Shown: positions 1-7,889, counted from the stretch's first letter. The stretch: 25,671 nucleotides of DNA from an uncultured Coriobacteriaceae bacterium (GCA_900539675.1 UQDJ01000024.1:1-25671); one strand, 5' to 3'. A program made the numbers and translations. The notes: generated from the letters alone by a model not told the origin.

Positions 1-2
1 AT

Positions 3-92
3 AAGTGGTTCCAATATTTCACCGAAGATGAGCCGGAGTTTTTAGCAGTGTTCATAAGATTCGATGCCAACTCGTTAGCTAGATTAAATTGA
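3..92 (+). CDS. Possible 3' end of an unidentified gene (5' end outside window)
   Basis: One frame stays open from the window edge to a TGA at 90-92 and encodes about 29 residues with an acidic stretch (FTEDEPEF). The composition looks protein-like, but an open frame this short is not rare by chance. The stop codon lies inside the left arm of a 9-bp dyad, which would suit a gene end followed by a hairpin. I do not recognise the family. Confidence 0.25.
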   Translation, partial: KWFQYFTEDEPEFLAVFIRFDANSLARLN

Positions 93-117
93 GGTAAAAC
101 TCTTTTCGTCAATTTAA
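84..117. promoter_or_regulatory. 9-bp inverted repeat upstream of the first lysR gene
   Basis: TTAAATTGA (84-92) and TCAATTTAA (109-117) are perfect reverse complements separated by 16 bp. The dyad ends 77 bp before the LysR start. It could be an operator for autoregulation, as is usual for LysR regulators, or a hairpin ending the gene cut by the window edge. No T-run follows the right arm, which argues against a classic terminator. Confidence 0.45.
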
Positions 118-194
118 ACCATGAAAAAGATATCCAAAACCCCTGGTAAAATATGCTTAACAATCCTGAAGTTATATTTCCGAGGTAGTGCACA

Positions 195-1097
195 ATGAAC
201 CTGGCACAATTGAGATACTTTACTGTTTTAGCCGAAACTGAACACTATCGAAAAGCTTCCGAACGTCTCTTTATTTCGCAACCAGCCCTTTCTAATTCAA
301 TCACCAGTCTTGAATGTGAACTAGGTACACCCCTCTTTGAGCGCAAAGGTCGAAACATTCAACTTACCGATGCCGGGCTTCATTTCTATCACGTTGCACA
401 GTCTGCTCTGACGACTCTTGATCGGGGAATTGAAGACATTAAAGAATACCGCCTAAAGCGTGATGGATTTATTCGTATAGGAACAGTTGAATCCATACAG
501 AGAAATGAGCTGCCTAAATTGTTATCCAGCTTTAAGGCGCATACTCATAAATCAATCATGTTTAATGTCATTAGGTGCAACACTTACGAGGCAATTCATA
601 AGCTTCGTGAGGGCAGTATAGACATTGCTTTCTGTGGCAGACTTCCATCCCTGCCAGACGTCACTTTTATTCCATTCTTAACCCAAGAAACTGTTGTAAC
701 TCTCAATAAGGCCAGTAAATTAGCACAAAAAGAATCTGTGTCCCTAGAAGATCTAAAAGAATACCGCCTAGCGTCTTATCGCGATCACTCGTATATGTAT
801 GCGGTGTACAAGCGGGTATTGAAGCATTTTGGCTTAGCCTTTACGCAAAGTTTTGACGATGAAATCAGTGCTTCGACCATGGTTTCGATAGATCAAGATG
901 TTGTAGCTATCAACCTTGAAACAACCGATGATATCTCGTTTACGTATGCTACGCTGCGAAAAATTAAGGAGCTACCTGGTCCTTTCCATTTAGTGGCCTG
1001 TGCATACCTTAATCAAACCCACAACGACATCATTAACGAGTTCGCCAATTACGTTGAACAATACAGCAATCTTAAGGAGCCCCTATCTTTACTGTAG
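195..1097 (+). CDS. LysR-type transcriptional regulator
   Basis: This 300-residue protein has LysR-type length and architecture. An N-terminal winged helix-turn-helix spans about residues 3-62 (YRKASERLFISQPALSNSI, then LECELGTPLFERKGR), and an effector-binding region runs from about residue 90 to the C-terminus. The ATG at 195 has a GAGG Shine-Dalgarno nine bases upstream. LysR proteins bind small carboxylates or related effectors and switch nearby transport and catabolic genes. The next gene on the same strand, 186 bp downstream, is an MFS transporter, so that carrier and the - strand CoA-transferase/hydratase genes are the likely targets. The effector is not predictable. It shares the N-terminal pattern of the LysR at 5390-6316 (Q-L-x-YF start, SQPxL/TQPSL recognition helix) but is clearly a different protein. 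Confidence 0.93.
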   Translation: MNLAQLRYFTVLAETEHYRKASERLFISQPALSNSITSLECELGTPLFERKGRNIQLTDAGLHFYHVAQSALTTLDRGIEDIKEYRLKRDGFIRIGTVESIQRNELPKLLSSFKAHTHKSIMFNVIRCNTYEAIHKLREGSIDIAFCGRLPSLPDVTFIPFLTQETVVTLNKASKLAQKESVSLEDLKEYRLASYRDHSYMYAVYKRVLKHFGLAFTQSFDDEISASTMVSIDQDVVAINLETTDDISFTYATLRKIKELPGPFHLVACAYLNQTHNDIINEFANYVEQYSNLKEPLSLL

Positions 1098-1206
1098 CGA
1101 GTTTATTTTTACCAATAACAAACCGTTTCATTCTACTTATCATCTCTTCACTTTTTGAAATTTGTTCCCTACTCCATTCCTTTCTACTCTAGATAATGGA
1201 GATCTA

Positions 1207-1243
1207 TTCAACAGAAGTGCACGCACCTATGTAGGCTGTTGAA
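1207..1243. promoter_or_regulatory. 8-bp inverted repeat in the leader of the MFS gene
   Basis: TTCAACAG (1207-1214) and CTGTTGAA (1236-1243) form a perfect dyad with a 21-bp spacer, 40 bp upstream of the MFS start. It lies between a LysR gene and a transporter gene, so a LysR operator is a reasonable reading. A leader hairpin is the alternative. Confidence 0.4.
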
Positions 1244-1283
1244 AGCATTCTTCATCAAACTTTAGGGAGTAAGGAGATGAGAG

Positions 1284-2717
1284 ATGACTTCAGAAGCAGA
1301 AATAACCGCTCGATCGGAGCGGCTTGACGAAGCCGATATGACAGCTCTAGCAAAAACATTGCATGGCATAGGGCTTCGTCTTGACAGGCTTCCTATTGGA
1401 GGCTGGCACTGGAAGCTACTTTGGCTTGTCGGTGGTGCCATGTTTCTTGATAATCTCGATATGTACATAGGCGGGGGATTGATCGCCTCCCTTTTAGCGG
1501 ATGGATGGTCAACCGTTGAGCTGAACAGTTGGTTTCAGACGATAACAATGACCGGCTATCTTATCGGTGCTTTAATTTCGGGTGTTGTAGGGGATCACCT
1601 TGGCAGGCGCAAAGCGCTCTTGCTCTTCATTGCAATTTTTATTGGTTCCACTTTCATCGCAGGCCTTTCGCCTTCAATGGTTATTCTGATTGCGTGCCGC
1701 GGCCTAATGGGTATTGGCCTGGGAGCTTTCATTCCATGCGGATATGGACCGTTCGGTGAATACATTCCACCCCACAAGCGAAGCAAATACTCAGGCTATA
1801 TCGGCCTTATTGCTAATTTTTCTCCTCCTCTAGGAGCAGCTTTAACTATGCTGGTAATTCCTATGTTTGGTTGGCGTACCATCTTTTTTGGAATTACCGT
1901 CCTAGGCATTATTGTATGGATTCTCATTTTCAAGTTCATGCCTGAGTCTCCTCGTTGGCTTGCCTCAAAAGGTCGTAACGACGAAGCTGACGCCATCGTC
2001 TCAGCGGCAGAAAAAAGCTTTACAGATAAAGGCATCAAGCTTCCAGAAATTACTCAAGAGCAAATCGATAAGCTCAAAGCGGAGCTTGATAAAGAACCTG
2101 TACAGTTACCATATCGTGCCCTATTTACAAAGCGCATGATTAAACGCACCATCACAGCATCGGCCGCTTTAATGGCTATGAACTTGATTGTGTACACCAT
2201 TACCACTTGGACGCCAACAATTTTTGTTATGCGTGGTATGGATACACAATACTCCATCTTCATCACGTTTATCATGCTGCTTGGAGCGCCATTTGGCATT
2301 TTCTTACTGTCTGTATTTGGTAATAAACATCCTCGTAAAGCGGGTATGATTGTTTGTCTGCTATTACTTGCAGTAGCGGGTTATATTTGGTCGCTACAAA
2401 CCAATGTTGCCGTCATTATGGCATCGGGCTTCGTGATGTGCACAATCACTTATTACTATTCGCTTTTAGCCTGCTCGGTATATTTAGGCGAAGCTTTCCC
2501 AACTGAAATTCGTCTTCGCGGTTCGGGATTTGCCAATGCTATGGGCAGAATCGCATCTATCTCTACACCAAGCGTCGTAGCATTTTTCCTGCAGTCTTCC
2601 GGCGTTGTCTCTGTTTACATATTTGTCGGCATTTGTATGGTTATATTGCCATCATCATTGGCGTCTGCGGCACTGAAACTCGCAACCGTTCCCTTGAAGA
2701 CATCAATGACTCGGTAG
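1284..2717 (+). CDS. MFS transporter, metabolite:H+ symporter type
   Basis: This 477-residue integral membrane protein has about twelve hydrophobic segments. Family signatures are visible: GDHLGRRKAL in the loop after TM2, the CRGLMGIGLGAFIPC segment of TM4, and FMPESPRWLASKGR after TM6, followed by a charged central loop. The second half carries GEAFPTEIRLRGSGFANAMGR, typical of organic-acid and aromatic-acid symporters. The protein would import a small organic acid with protons. The ATG at 1284 is preceded by AAGGAG at 1271-1276, seven bases away. A LysR gene precedes it and a CoA-transferase gene converges on it, which suggests it takes up the substrate of that pathway. The exact substrate is unknown; a NiaP-like or AAHS-like role is possible. 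Confidence 0.9.
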   Translation: MTSEAEITARSERLDEADMTALAKTLHGIGLRLDRLPIGGWHWKLLWLVGGAMFLDNLDMYIGGGLIASLLADGWSTVELNSWFQTITMTGYLIGALISGVVGDHLGRRKALLLFIAIFIGSTFIAGLSPSMVILIACRGLMGIGLGAFIPCGYGPFGEYIPPHKRSKYSGYIGLIANFSPPLGAALTMLVIPMFGWRTIFFGITVLGIIVWILIFKFMPESPRWLASKGRNDEADAIVSAAEKSFTDKGIKLPEITQEQIDKLKAELDKEPVQLPYRALFTKRMIKRTITASAALMAMNLIVYTITTWTPTIFVMRGMDTQYSIFITFIMLLGAPFGIFLLSVFGNKHPRKAGMIVCLLLLAVAGYIWSLQTNVAVIMASGFVMCTITYYYSLLACSVYLGEAFPTEIRLRGSGFANAMGRIASISTPSVVAFFLQSSGVVSVYIFVGICMVILPSSLASAALKLATVPLKTSMTR

Positions 2718-2739
2718 TCACAAAGGATTAATCAGAAAA

Positions 2740-2787
2740 GTCAACCGATGGCTGAAAACTCTTTTGCAGATCCAGTCATCGGTTGAC
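2740..2787. terminator. Bidirectional hairpin terminator between convergent genes
   Basis: GTCAACCGATG (2740-2750) and CATCGGTTGAC (2777-2787) are perfect 11-bp reverse complements around a 26-bp spacer that itself contains CTG...CAG. On the + strand a T-rich stretch follows about 15 bases later. On the - strand TTTTC follows the stem directly. The position between the ends of the convergent MFS and CoA-transferase genes supports a shared terminator. Confidence 0.7.
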
Positions 2788-2822
2788 CAATGGTACCCGT
2801 AGTTTTTCTATCTCTGTATTCA

Positions 2823-4115
2823 TCAAGAATGCGGCCCATAACTAGGCTGCAGCACGCTTTTAGGTAATGGGTCTCCTTCGTATTGAAGCACTGCAGCGTT
2901 ATCTATAAGCGAACTAATTTCGTCATCACTATACCCATGATCTTTCAGAATTGCCGTCGTGTCATAACCGATAGGTTTTGATCGGTACAACACCGGTTCA
3001 CCAATGCTTTTTAGACGGATAGGTGATGTAGTTACTACATATTCGTTATTTGGGCCATAACCTTGCTTTTCGTAAACAATTCTACGAAGTTGGTCGTTAT
3101 CATATGCCTCTTCGTCACGAAGAACATCCTTAACGGACTGTATTTTTTCAAAAGGAATGTCATTTTCTCTAAACATCTGCTCGAGTTCGGAAAATGTAAA
3201 CCTTTTGCAAGCATGGTGAATTTGAGCAACCACCTCAACATATTTACCGTTTTCTGCCAGTGCCTCTAACGTATTGTATTCTGGATCGGTATAGTATTTC
3301 GCATCGACACCAATTACGTCAAAGACAAGTTTGCAGTACTTGTTATAATTGCCAAAGCAGATAAGAAACCAAATACCATCAGCGGAAATATACAAGTTGT
3401 TGGTAGGACACTTTGCTTTCATGCGATCTTTTGGATAATCACATCCTTGTTGCTGGGCAATAATTGCGGAGCTCATTCCCCATGTGCCCACATGGTACAA
3501 GCTGGTTGTCACCTTATCTCCATCACCTGTTTTAAGAGCATTGCTGTAAGCAGCCATAACACCACCAAAAAGGGCGAGCGCTGTATTCCAATCCCCGAAA
3601 GCTATCGGTGGGTTCCCTGGTTCAAAGTGTTCATTAGCCTGGGGGATCGAATTAGCAAATCCTGATCGTGCTCCATATGAAGTGGCGTCAAACCCTTTTG
3701 CATCTTTCATGGGGCCATATTCGCCATATCCTCGACTTTGGCCCCAAACTAACCGTGGGAATAGCTGATGTAGTGATTCATAATCTAAACCCAACCTTTT
3801 GAGAGCACCATCACGCAGCGACGTTACAAATATATCTGCCTCTTCAAGAAGCTTTAACATAACTTCATGTCCCTGAGTAGTTTTCAGGTCAATAGCTATC
3901 CAATGCTTATTAAAAGATCCATGATCAAAAGCAACATCATCAAATTCGGTTTTGAACTTCATGCCCCAAGCCAATCCTTGGGTACGCTGTTCATCGCCCG
4001 TAAATGGTTCAACTTTAATTACATATGCACCCAATTCTCCCATTATTCTGGTGCATGCTGGGGCTATACCATATTGTGTAAGGTCAATGACCTTAACACC
4101 TTGCAACCCATTCAT
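2823..4115 (-). CDS. Family III CoA-transferase (CaiB/BaiF)
   Basis: The 430-residue protein begins MNGLQGVKVIDLTQYGIAPA, a typical opening for formyl-CoA transferase-like enzymes. It continues with GAYVIKVEPFTGD, the ADIFVTSLRDGALKRLGLDYE stretch and WGQSRGYGEYGPMKDAKGFD. The aspartate of that last block (residue 143) aligns with the catalytic nucleophile that forms the acyl-anhydride intermediate. These enzymes move CoA between carboxylic acids. I chose the ATG at 4113-4115 over one six codons upstream because AAAGGAAAG sits just before it. The gene lies 198 bp downstream of two MaoC-like genes on the same strand, suggesting activation of a carboxylate for hydration or dehydration. No oxalyl-CoA decarboxylase is present, so oxalate use is not indicated. 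Confidence 0.92.
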   Translation of the reverse strand: MNGLQGVKVIDLTQYGIAPACTRIMGELGAYVIKVEPFTGDEQRTQGLAWGMKFKTEFDDVAFDHGSFNKHWIAIDLKTTQGHEVMLKLLEEADIFVTSLRDGALKRLGLDYESLHQLFPRLVWGQSRGYGEYGPMKDAKGFDATSYGARSGFANSIPQANEHFEPGNPPIAFGDWNTALALFGGVMAAYSNALKTGDGDKVTTSLYHVGTWGMSSAIIAQQQGCDYPKDRMKAKCPTNNLYISADGIWFLICFGNYNKYCKLVFDVIGVDAKYYTDPEYNTLEALAENGKYVEVVAQIHHACKRFTFSELEQMFRENDIPFEKIQSVKDVLRDEEAYDNDQLRRIVYEKQGYGPNNEYVVTTSPIRLKSIGEPVLYRSKPIGYDTTAILKDHGYSDDEISSLIDNAAVLQYEGDPLPKSVLQPSYGPHS

Positions 4116-4170
4116 GTCTTTCCTTTCACGCATGATTCCGGAAATTGTCGAAGATGAATCAAACGTAAAA

Positions 4171-4197
4171 AGAATATCTGTACAGTTAGAATATCTG
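4171..4197. repeat. Two 10-bp direct repeats 17 bp apart upstream of the CoA-transferase gene
   Basis: AGAATATCTG occurs at 4171-4180 and 4188-4197 with a 17-bp period. The junction contains the palindrome CTGTACAG at 4178-4185. The pair lies about 60-80 bp upstream of the CoA-transferase start on the - strand and resembles a tandem protein-binding site. No regulator can be assigned. Confidence 0.5.
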
Positions 4198-4246
4198 GGA
4201 TAAGTAAGTATGAGCCGTTGATAATTTCTTTATCTATAAAGATTTC

Positions 4247-4308
4247 TTTGCCTTCGCAATTGCGACTTTGTAAGCCATATCAAAAGTCACCAATCGCCGA
4301 AAGGCAAA
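4247..4308 (-). other. Long bulged hairpin between the second maoC-like gene and the CoA-transferase gene
   Basis: In the - strand transcript the 62 bases fold on paper as one hairpin. The outer stem TTTGCCTT/AAGGCAAA has 8 bp, the middle stem CGATTG/CAATTG has 6 bp with one G-U, and the upper stem GACTTT/AAAGTC has 6 bp. Short internal loops separate them, and a 13-base apical loop closes it. It starts five bases after the stop codon of the upstream gene. No U-run follows, so it is more likely an mRNA stability or processing element, or an attenuator, than a simple terminator. Confidence 0.5.
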
Positions 4309-4313
4309 ATGGA

Positions 4314-4766
4314 CTACTCTGCTTTTCTTTCGCAATAAAGCTTATCGATGTGAGATATTACGATTGCTCCATTCTGGTTGCGCGTAATTGCTTTAAAGAC
4401 TAGTACGCCAAATTTTTCATTTTTGATTTGCTTATCTACCAGTTCGAATTCGCTATGTATTACGTCACCAGGATAAATCACATCACCATACCGAACGTCG
4501 TCATATCCATAGTGAAATGTCGCAACTCCTTCAGGGCTAATACTCTGAGCAAAAAAACCGTCTATCACATTGAGGGCTAGTGAATATGGAACGCTGATCG
4601 AGCGCAACTCTGGAATATGTTCACAGTAGATTGGATCGGAATGGATACGCGCACATAAACTTGTACATGCAGAGTACATGCGAATATCGGCCATTTCTAT
4701 TTTTCTCGCATGTGTTGTAACGGTTTCCCCAATTGAAAAATCTTCAAAATAGCGAGTTATTCCCAT
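4314..4766 (-). CDS. MaoC-like hydratase/dehydratase, second paralogue
   Basis: This 150-residue hot-dog-fold protein opens MGITRYFEDFSIGETVTTHA, the classic MaoC start. It has IHSDPIYCE where (R)-specific enoyl-CoA hydratases have the NPxHxD part of their motif. His42 of that motif is kept, but the catalytic Asp position is Leu37. The ATG at 4764-4766 has GGGGAAG upstream and lies four bases after the stop of the first paralogue, so the two genes are translationally coupled. MaoC proteins hydrate trans-2-enoyl-CoA or dehydrate 3-hydroxyacyl-CoA. Two diverged copies side by side suggest a heteromeric enzyme, as in mycobacterial HadAB. With the missing Asp, catalysis by this subunit alone is uncertain. 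Confidence 0.85.
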   Translation of the reverse strand: MGITRYFEDFSIGETVTTHARKIEMADIRMYSACTSLCARIHSDPIYCEHIPELRSISVPYSLALNVIDGFFAQSISPEGVATFHYGYDDVRYGDVIYPGDVIHSEFELVDKQIKNEKFGVLVFKAITRNQNGAIVISHIDKLYCERKAE

Positions 4767-4770
4767 GATG

Positions 4771-5232
4771 TTACTTCCCCTCTTTTTCAACAAGAAAGTA
4801 CTGTCTTGCAAATACAACAGGCTTTTTTTGCTGATTGCATACAGTTGCATCTGCTACAACACGACCAAAACGATCGTTGAGGCTACATAGATCAGAGATA
4901 ATAAAAGTCGTGTTAATAACGTCGTTGATATAAATCGGCTTAATAAATCTAATTTTCTCATAGCCATTAGGAATAACTACGACTTCGTCCCCAGGGCAAG
5001 CCCAGCTGTAAAAGCATGCATCAATGTAGCCCAAGACTATCGATCCCTGAACAATAGGGAAACCTACATCGGGGCGACTAGCGCAGTAATTAGGATCCAT
5101 ATGGAGCGGATGGCTTCCTCCGATAACCCCAATCGATAATCGCGTATCGGCTTCAGTCATTTGTCTGCCACCACATTCGATAGTTTCTCCCAAAGAGAAG
5201 TCATCGAAGTATTTATGATACATGTCTTTCAT
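4771..5232 (-). CDS. MaoC-like hydratase/dehydratase, first paralogue
   Basis: This 153-residue protein starts MKDMYHKYFDDFSLGETIEC and contains GGSHPLHMDPNYCA, which aligns with the hydratase-2 motif (G-D-x-N-P-x-H-x-D). His44 and Asp46 match, but the catalytic Asp position is Gly39 and Asn is His41. GSIVLGYIDACFYSW follows as the central hot-dog helix. The start at 5230-5232 is fixed by a perfect AAAGGAGG Shine-Dalgarno; an upstream in-frame ATG lacks one. It leads the - strand unit that also contains the second paralogue and probably the CoA-transferase. It is divergent from a LysR gene, the usual arrangement for LysR-controlled catabolic operons. The substrate is unknown. Confidence 0.88.
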   Translation of the reverse strand: MKDMYHKYFDDFSLGETIECGGRQMTEADTRLSIGVIGGSHPLHMDPNYCASRPDVGFPIVQGSIVLGYIDACFYSWACPGDEVVVIPNGYEKIRFIKPIYINDVINTTFIISDLCSLNDRFGRVVADATVCNQQKKPVVFARQYFLVEKEGK

Positions 5233-5301
5233 AAATCCTCCTTTTGCCTTGAACTTGATAAAGAAATCTTTTACCAACTCCCCTAAAACCGCAAAGCAAC
5301 T

Positions 5302-5316
5302 GCTCATAACATGAGC
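5302..5316. promoter_or_regulatory. Dyad in the divergent maoC/lysR promoter region
   Basis: GCTCATAACATGAGC is a perfect 6-bp inverted repeat around AAC. It lies in the 157-bp space between the divergently transcribed maoC-like and lysR genes. This is where a LysR protein normally binds to control both its own gene and the adjacent operon, so it is a candidate operator. Confidence 0.45.
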
Positions 5317-5389
5317 CTTGCAAAACCTAACCATTGGAGTAAATTAAAATAGTTTGGACAGTAGAGCTATTGAGGAGGGCAATTGCTCT

Positions 5390-6316
5390 ATGAACATGCA
5401 ATATCTTTCCTATTTTGTTGAGTTAGCACATTCTGGCTCTTATACTTCAGCAGCAAAAAAATTGTATGTAACTCAGCCAAGTCTTACCTACGGAATTAAA
5501 GCTCTTGAACAAGAACTAGGCTGCAAGCTTGTTGAGGCATCAAAAAAAGGAATTGTGCTGACTAAATTTGGCAAGGCATATCTCTCTTACGCCCAATCTG
5601 CCATGACTTCTCTTGATAAAGGCCAAGAAACAGTAAGCGCAATCTTGAGAGGAAGCGACCAAATAAACATTGCGGTCACTCAACCAATGAGCGTGACGCA
5701 AGTTCCAGAAATTTTAAGCCGATTCTCTAAATCTGAAAATGGAAAGAATATCACTTATGACTTTCAGCTAACAAGTGCCTCGCAAGGAGCAGCCATGGTA
5801 GCCGATGGTAGGGCTGACATCGGCTTTGTTGGAAAAGAAAGCATTCGTCTTTACGATAATCTACGTTACTGTCCATTAGCATACGATCGACTTTATATCA
5901 TTACGTCCGCTAATCATGGATTAGCTCTGCGAAACAAAGTCACCCTAAAAGATTTGTTTAATTACCCTTATATCGGATGGAGCGAACAAACAGGTCTGCA
6001 CGACATTCTCAAAGAAGCTTTTGAGCAAGAGGTCGGCGCTCAGCCACTAGCTCGCGTCGAAGTAGCGGATAGTTATATTGCTGCTGGGATGGTTGCAGCA
6101 GGATTTGGTGTTGCAGTATGCCCAGAAATTCCGTACATGAGTTATTTGAACATAAAGAAAATCAATCCGCACGGCAAACGCTGGATCAGGCCTTTTGGAT
6201 TGATCTATAAAAATGAATCCCGTCAGATTCCCATTATCAAGAACTTCATTTCGTTCGCTGAACAGCATATAAAAGATCCTGTGTTTGTATATGCTCACGT
6301 AAAATGGGACAGCTAA
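5390..6316 (+). CDS. LysR-type transcriptional regulator
   Basis: The 308-residue protein has an N-terminal winged helix-turn-helix at residues 1-60 (GSYTSAAKKLYVTQPSLTYG, then ALEQELGCKLVE). A LysR substrate-binding domain follows, with VADGRADIGFVGKE and AAGMVAAGFGVAVCPEIPY, the latter typical of the hinge and second lobe. The ATG at 5390 is chosen because GAGGAGGG lies ten bases upstream; a TTG twelve codons earlier has no such site. It is divergent from the maoC-like pair and upstream of an OFA-type MFS gene on the same strand, so it probably controls both, responding to the imported acid or its CoA ester. DNA binding and effector identity are inferred from family knowledge. Confidence 0.93.
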   Translation: MNMQYLSYFVELAHSGSYTSAAKKLYVTQPSLTYGIKALEQELGCKLVEASKKGIVLTKFGKAYLSYAQSAMTSLDKGQETVSAILRGSDQINIAVTQPMSVTQVPEILSRFSKSENGKNITYDFQLTSASQGAAMVADGRADIGFVGKESIRLYDNLRYCPLAYDRLYIITSANHGLALRNKVTLKDLFNYPYIGWSEQTGLHDILKEAFEQEVGAQPLARVEVADSYIAAGMVAAGFGVAVCPEIPYMSYLNIKKINPHGKRWIRPFGLIYKNESRQIPIIKNFISFAEQHIKDPVFVYAHVKWDS

Positions 6317-6350
6317 AAACTCTCTATAGCAATAAAAGATCTCAAAACCA

Positions 6351-6472
6351 TTCTCTCACATACCAAATAAAAGACCCGATACACTTTATCGCGTCGAAGA
6401 TGATTTCAATCTGCGTTGTCCGATCAAAGCATGATTCCGGGTCCAACCACTTTAGTTATTAATGTGAGAGGA
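6351..6472 (+). promoter_or_regulatory. Leader of the OFA-MFS gene with possible Shine-Dalgarno sequestration
   Basis: TTCTCTCACAT at 6351-6361 can pair with ATGTGAGAGGA at 6462-6472 over 11 bp with one G-U. The right arm includes the AGAGGA Shine-Dalgarno of the transporter gene. If both arms are in the transcript, the ribosome site would be masked in one fold. The arms are about 100 bases apart, so this is only a candidate for translational control. Confidence 0.3.
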
Positions 6473-6478
6473 ATAATC

Positions 6479-7864
6479 ATGGAATTATCGAAACGGCCCA
6501 AGGGCGAGATAAAGACCCAAAAAATGACCTATAAGCATGTTTTAACTTTTATTACGTGTGCATTGGCCATTACGGGTCCAGCCGCGATTACTTACAGCTG
6601 TGCCGGCATGAACTATCAAGGTGTGGCAAACTATTTGCAAGTGCCAGTTTCAAGCGTCGCTTTTTATATGACCTTAGTGTATTTAAGTATTGCTATTTTT
6701 GCCGCTCCCCTCGGCAATATTATGGAGAAATACAACCAACGTGTCGTTGTTACAGTATGCGCATGCATGGTTGGTGGCGCCGAACTGGCAATGTCTCAAT
6801 TTACAGCTTTATGGATGTGGTATGTTGCAGGCGTAATTCAGGGTATTGGCATAACGTGTGTGCAGTGGCTATTAGTAACAGGCTGCATTAATAAGTGGTT
6901 TAAAAAAGGTGCAGGTTTAGCATTAGGCCTTTGCATGGCTGGAACAGGTCTTGGCGGCGTAGTTTTTAATCTGGTTGGTCAAACCGTTCTTGCGGGTGAT
7001 GTTTCTCACTGGCGTACCTGCTATATCGTATATGGCATCTGCATATTAGCGCTTTCCATTCCCTTTACTTCATTGTGTTTTCGTCGATCCCCTCAAGAAT
7101 GGGGTGTGCTTCCTTATGGTGAGGCGATCAACGAAAGTGACAGAGTTACAGAATATAATGGCAGCAAACTCCCTGGTATGGATTACAAAGACGCCCTGCG
7201 TAAACCCTATTTCTGGATGTTGATGGTAGCAGGCGGTTTAATGAACTGCATGGGCATCATGCCTCAGCTATTCACTACATACACTCAGTGGCTTGCATAT
7301 GTTGGCTTTGCCGGTCCTATTATTGCTCTGTTGGCATTATTCGGAACCTTGGAAGCTTTCACTCAGGGCGGACAGGCAGCTGGTAAAGTTATTATTGGTG
7401 CGGTTGAATCACGCAGCATCCCGGCAGCAATCATCCTGGCTGGTATCGGAGGAATTAGCGGCCTGTACCTTATTTGGTTCGGTGGCATGTCTGGCATTCT
7501 CAACTGCATGTGGGCCGGTGGCGTAGTTTACGGATTAGTTTATGGATTAGTACCTACTCTGCATCCGTACTTAATTCGCGTTCTTTTTGGACAAAAAGAC
7601 TATGAAAAGATCTTTTCCCGCCAGCTTATCGTAACGCAGCTTATTGGAGCATTTGCAGCATCTGGCTGGGCCTTGGTATATGAAACATTCACCTGGAATG
7701 GTTACTTCATCTTGGGCATTATCATTATTATTGTTGAGCTAGTCATTGCTTGGATCGCAGCAAAAATTGGCTTTAAGGACACAAAACATGCCTACGATCC
7801 TCAACGAAAGGAACCTATACCGAACCATGACGCCGAAAACTCTACTACTCCTGCATCGGTTTAG
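6479..7864 (+). CDS. MFS transporter, OFA (oxalate/formate antiporter-like) family
   Basis: This 461-residue protein has about twelve membrane segments and a cytoplasmic hydrophilic tail. Features include GNIMEKYNQR in the first cytoplasmic loop, GVIQGIGITCVQWLLVTGCINKWFKK in TM4-5, and a glycine-rich GLALGLCMAGTGLGGVVFN helix. This pattern matches OFA/monocarboxylate-type carriers rather than sugar porters. Such proteins move small mono- or dicarboxylates, often by antiport. The ATG at 6479 follows AGAGGA at 6467-6472. The longer frame from 6416 starts at a TTG without a ribosome site. It follows a LysR gene and belongs to the same CoA-dependent acid locus, where it might export the product or import the substrate. 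Confidence 0.88.
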   Translation: MELSKRPKGEIKTQKMTYKHVLTFITCALAITGPAAITYSCAGMNYQGVANYLQVPVSSVAFYMTLVYLSIAIFAAPLGNIMEKYNQRVVVTVCACMVGGAELAMSQFTALWMWYVAGVIQGIGITCVQWLLVTGCINKWFKKGAGLALGLCMAGTGLGGVVFNLVGQTVLAGDVSHWRTCYIVYGICILALSIPFTSLCFRRSPQEWGVLPYGEAINESDRVTEYNGSKLPGMDYKDALRKPYFWMLMVAGGLMNCMGIMPQLFTTYTQWLAYVGFAGPIIALLALFGTLEAFTQGGQAAGKVIIGAVESRSIPAAIILAGIGGISGLYLIWFGGMSGILNCMWAGGVVYGLVYGLVPTLHPYLIRVLFGQKDYEKIFSRQLIVTQLIGAFAASGWALVYETFTWNGYFILGIIIIIVELVIAWIAAKIGFKDTKHAYDPQRKEPIPNHDAENSTTPASV

Positions 7865-7889
7865 TCTCTAGTTCTTGATCGGTCTTCTC

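Noticed and set aside
5354..5389. Upstream TTG start for the second LysR protein
   Set aside because: The ribosome site GAGGAGGG lies downstream of it and is well placed for the ATG at 5390, which also gives the standard LysR N-terminus.
2823..7864. Oxalate degradation (frc/oxlT-like) operon
   Set aside because: A family III CoA-transferase and an OFA carrier are present, but there is no oxalyl-CoA decarboxylase and the MaoC pair does not fit that pathway.
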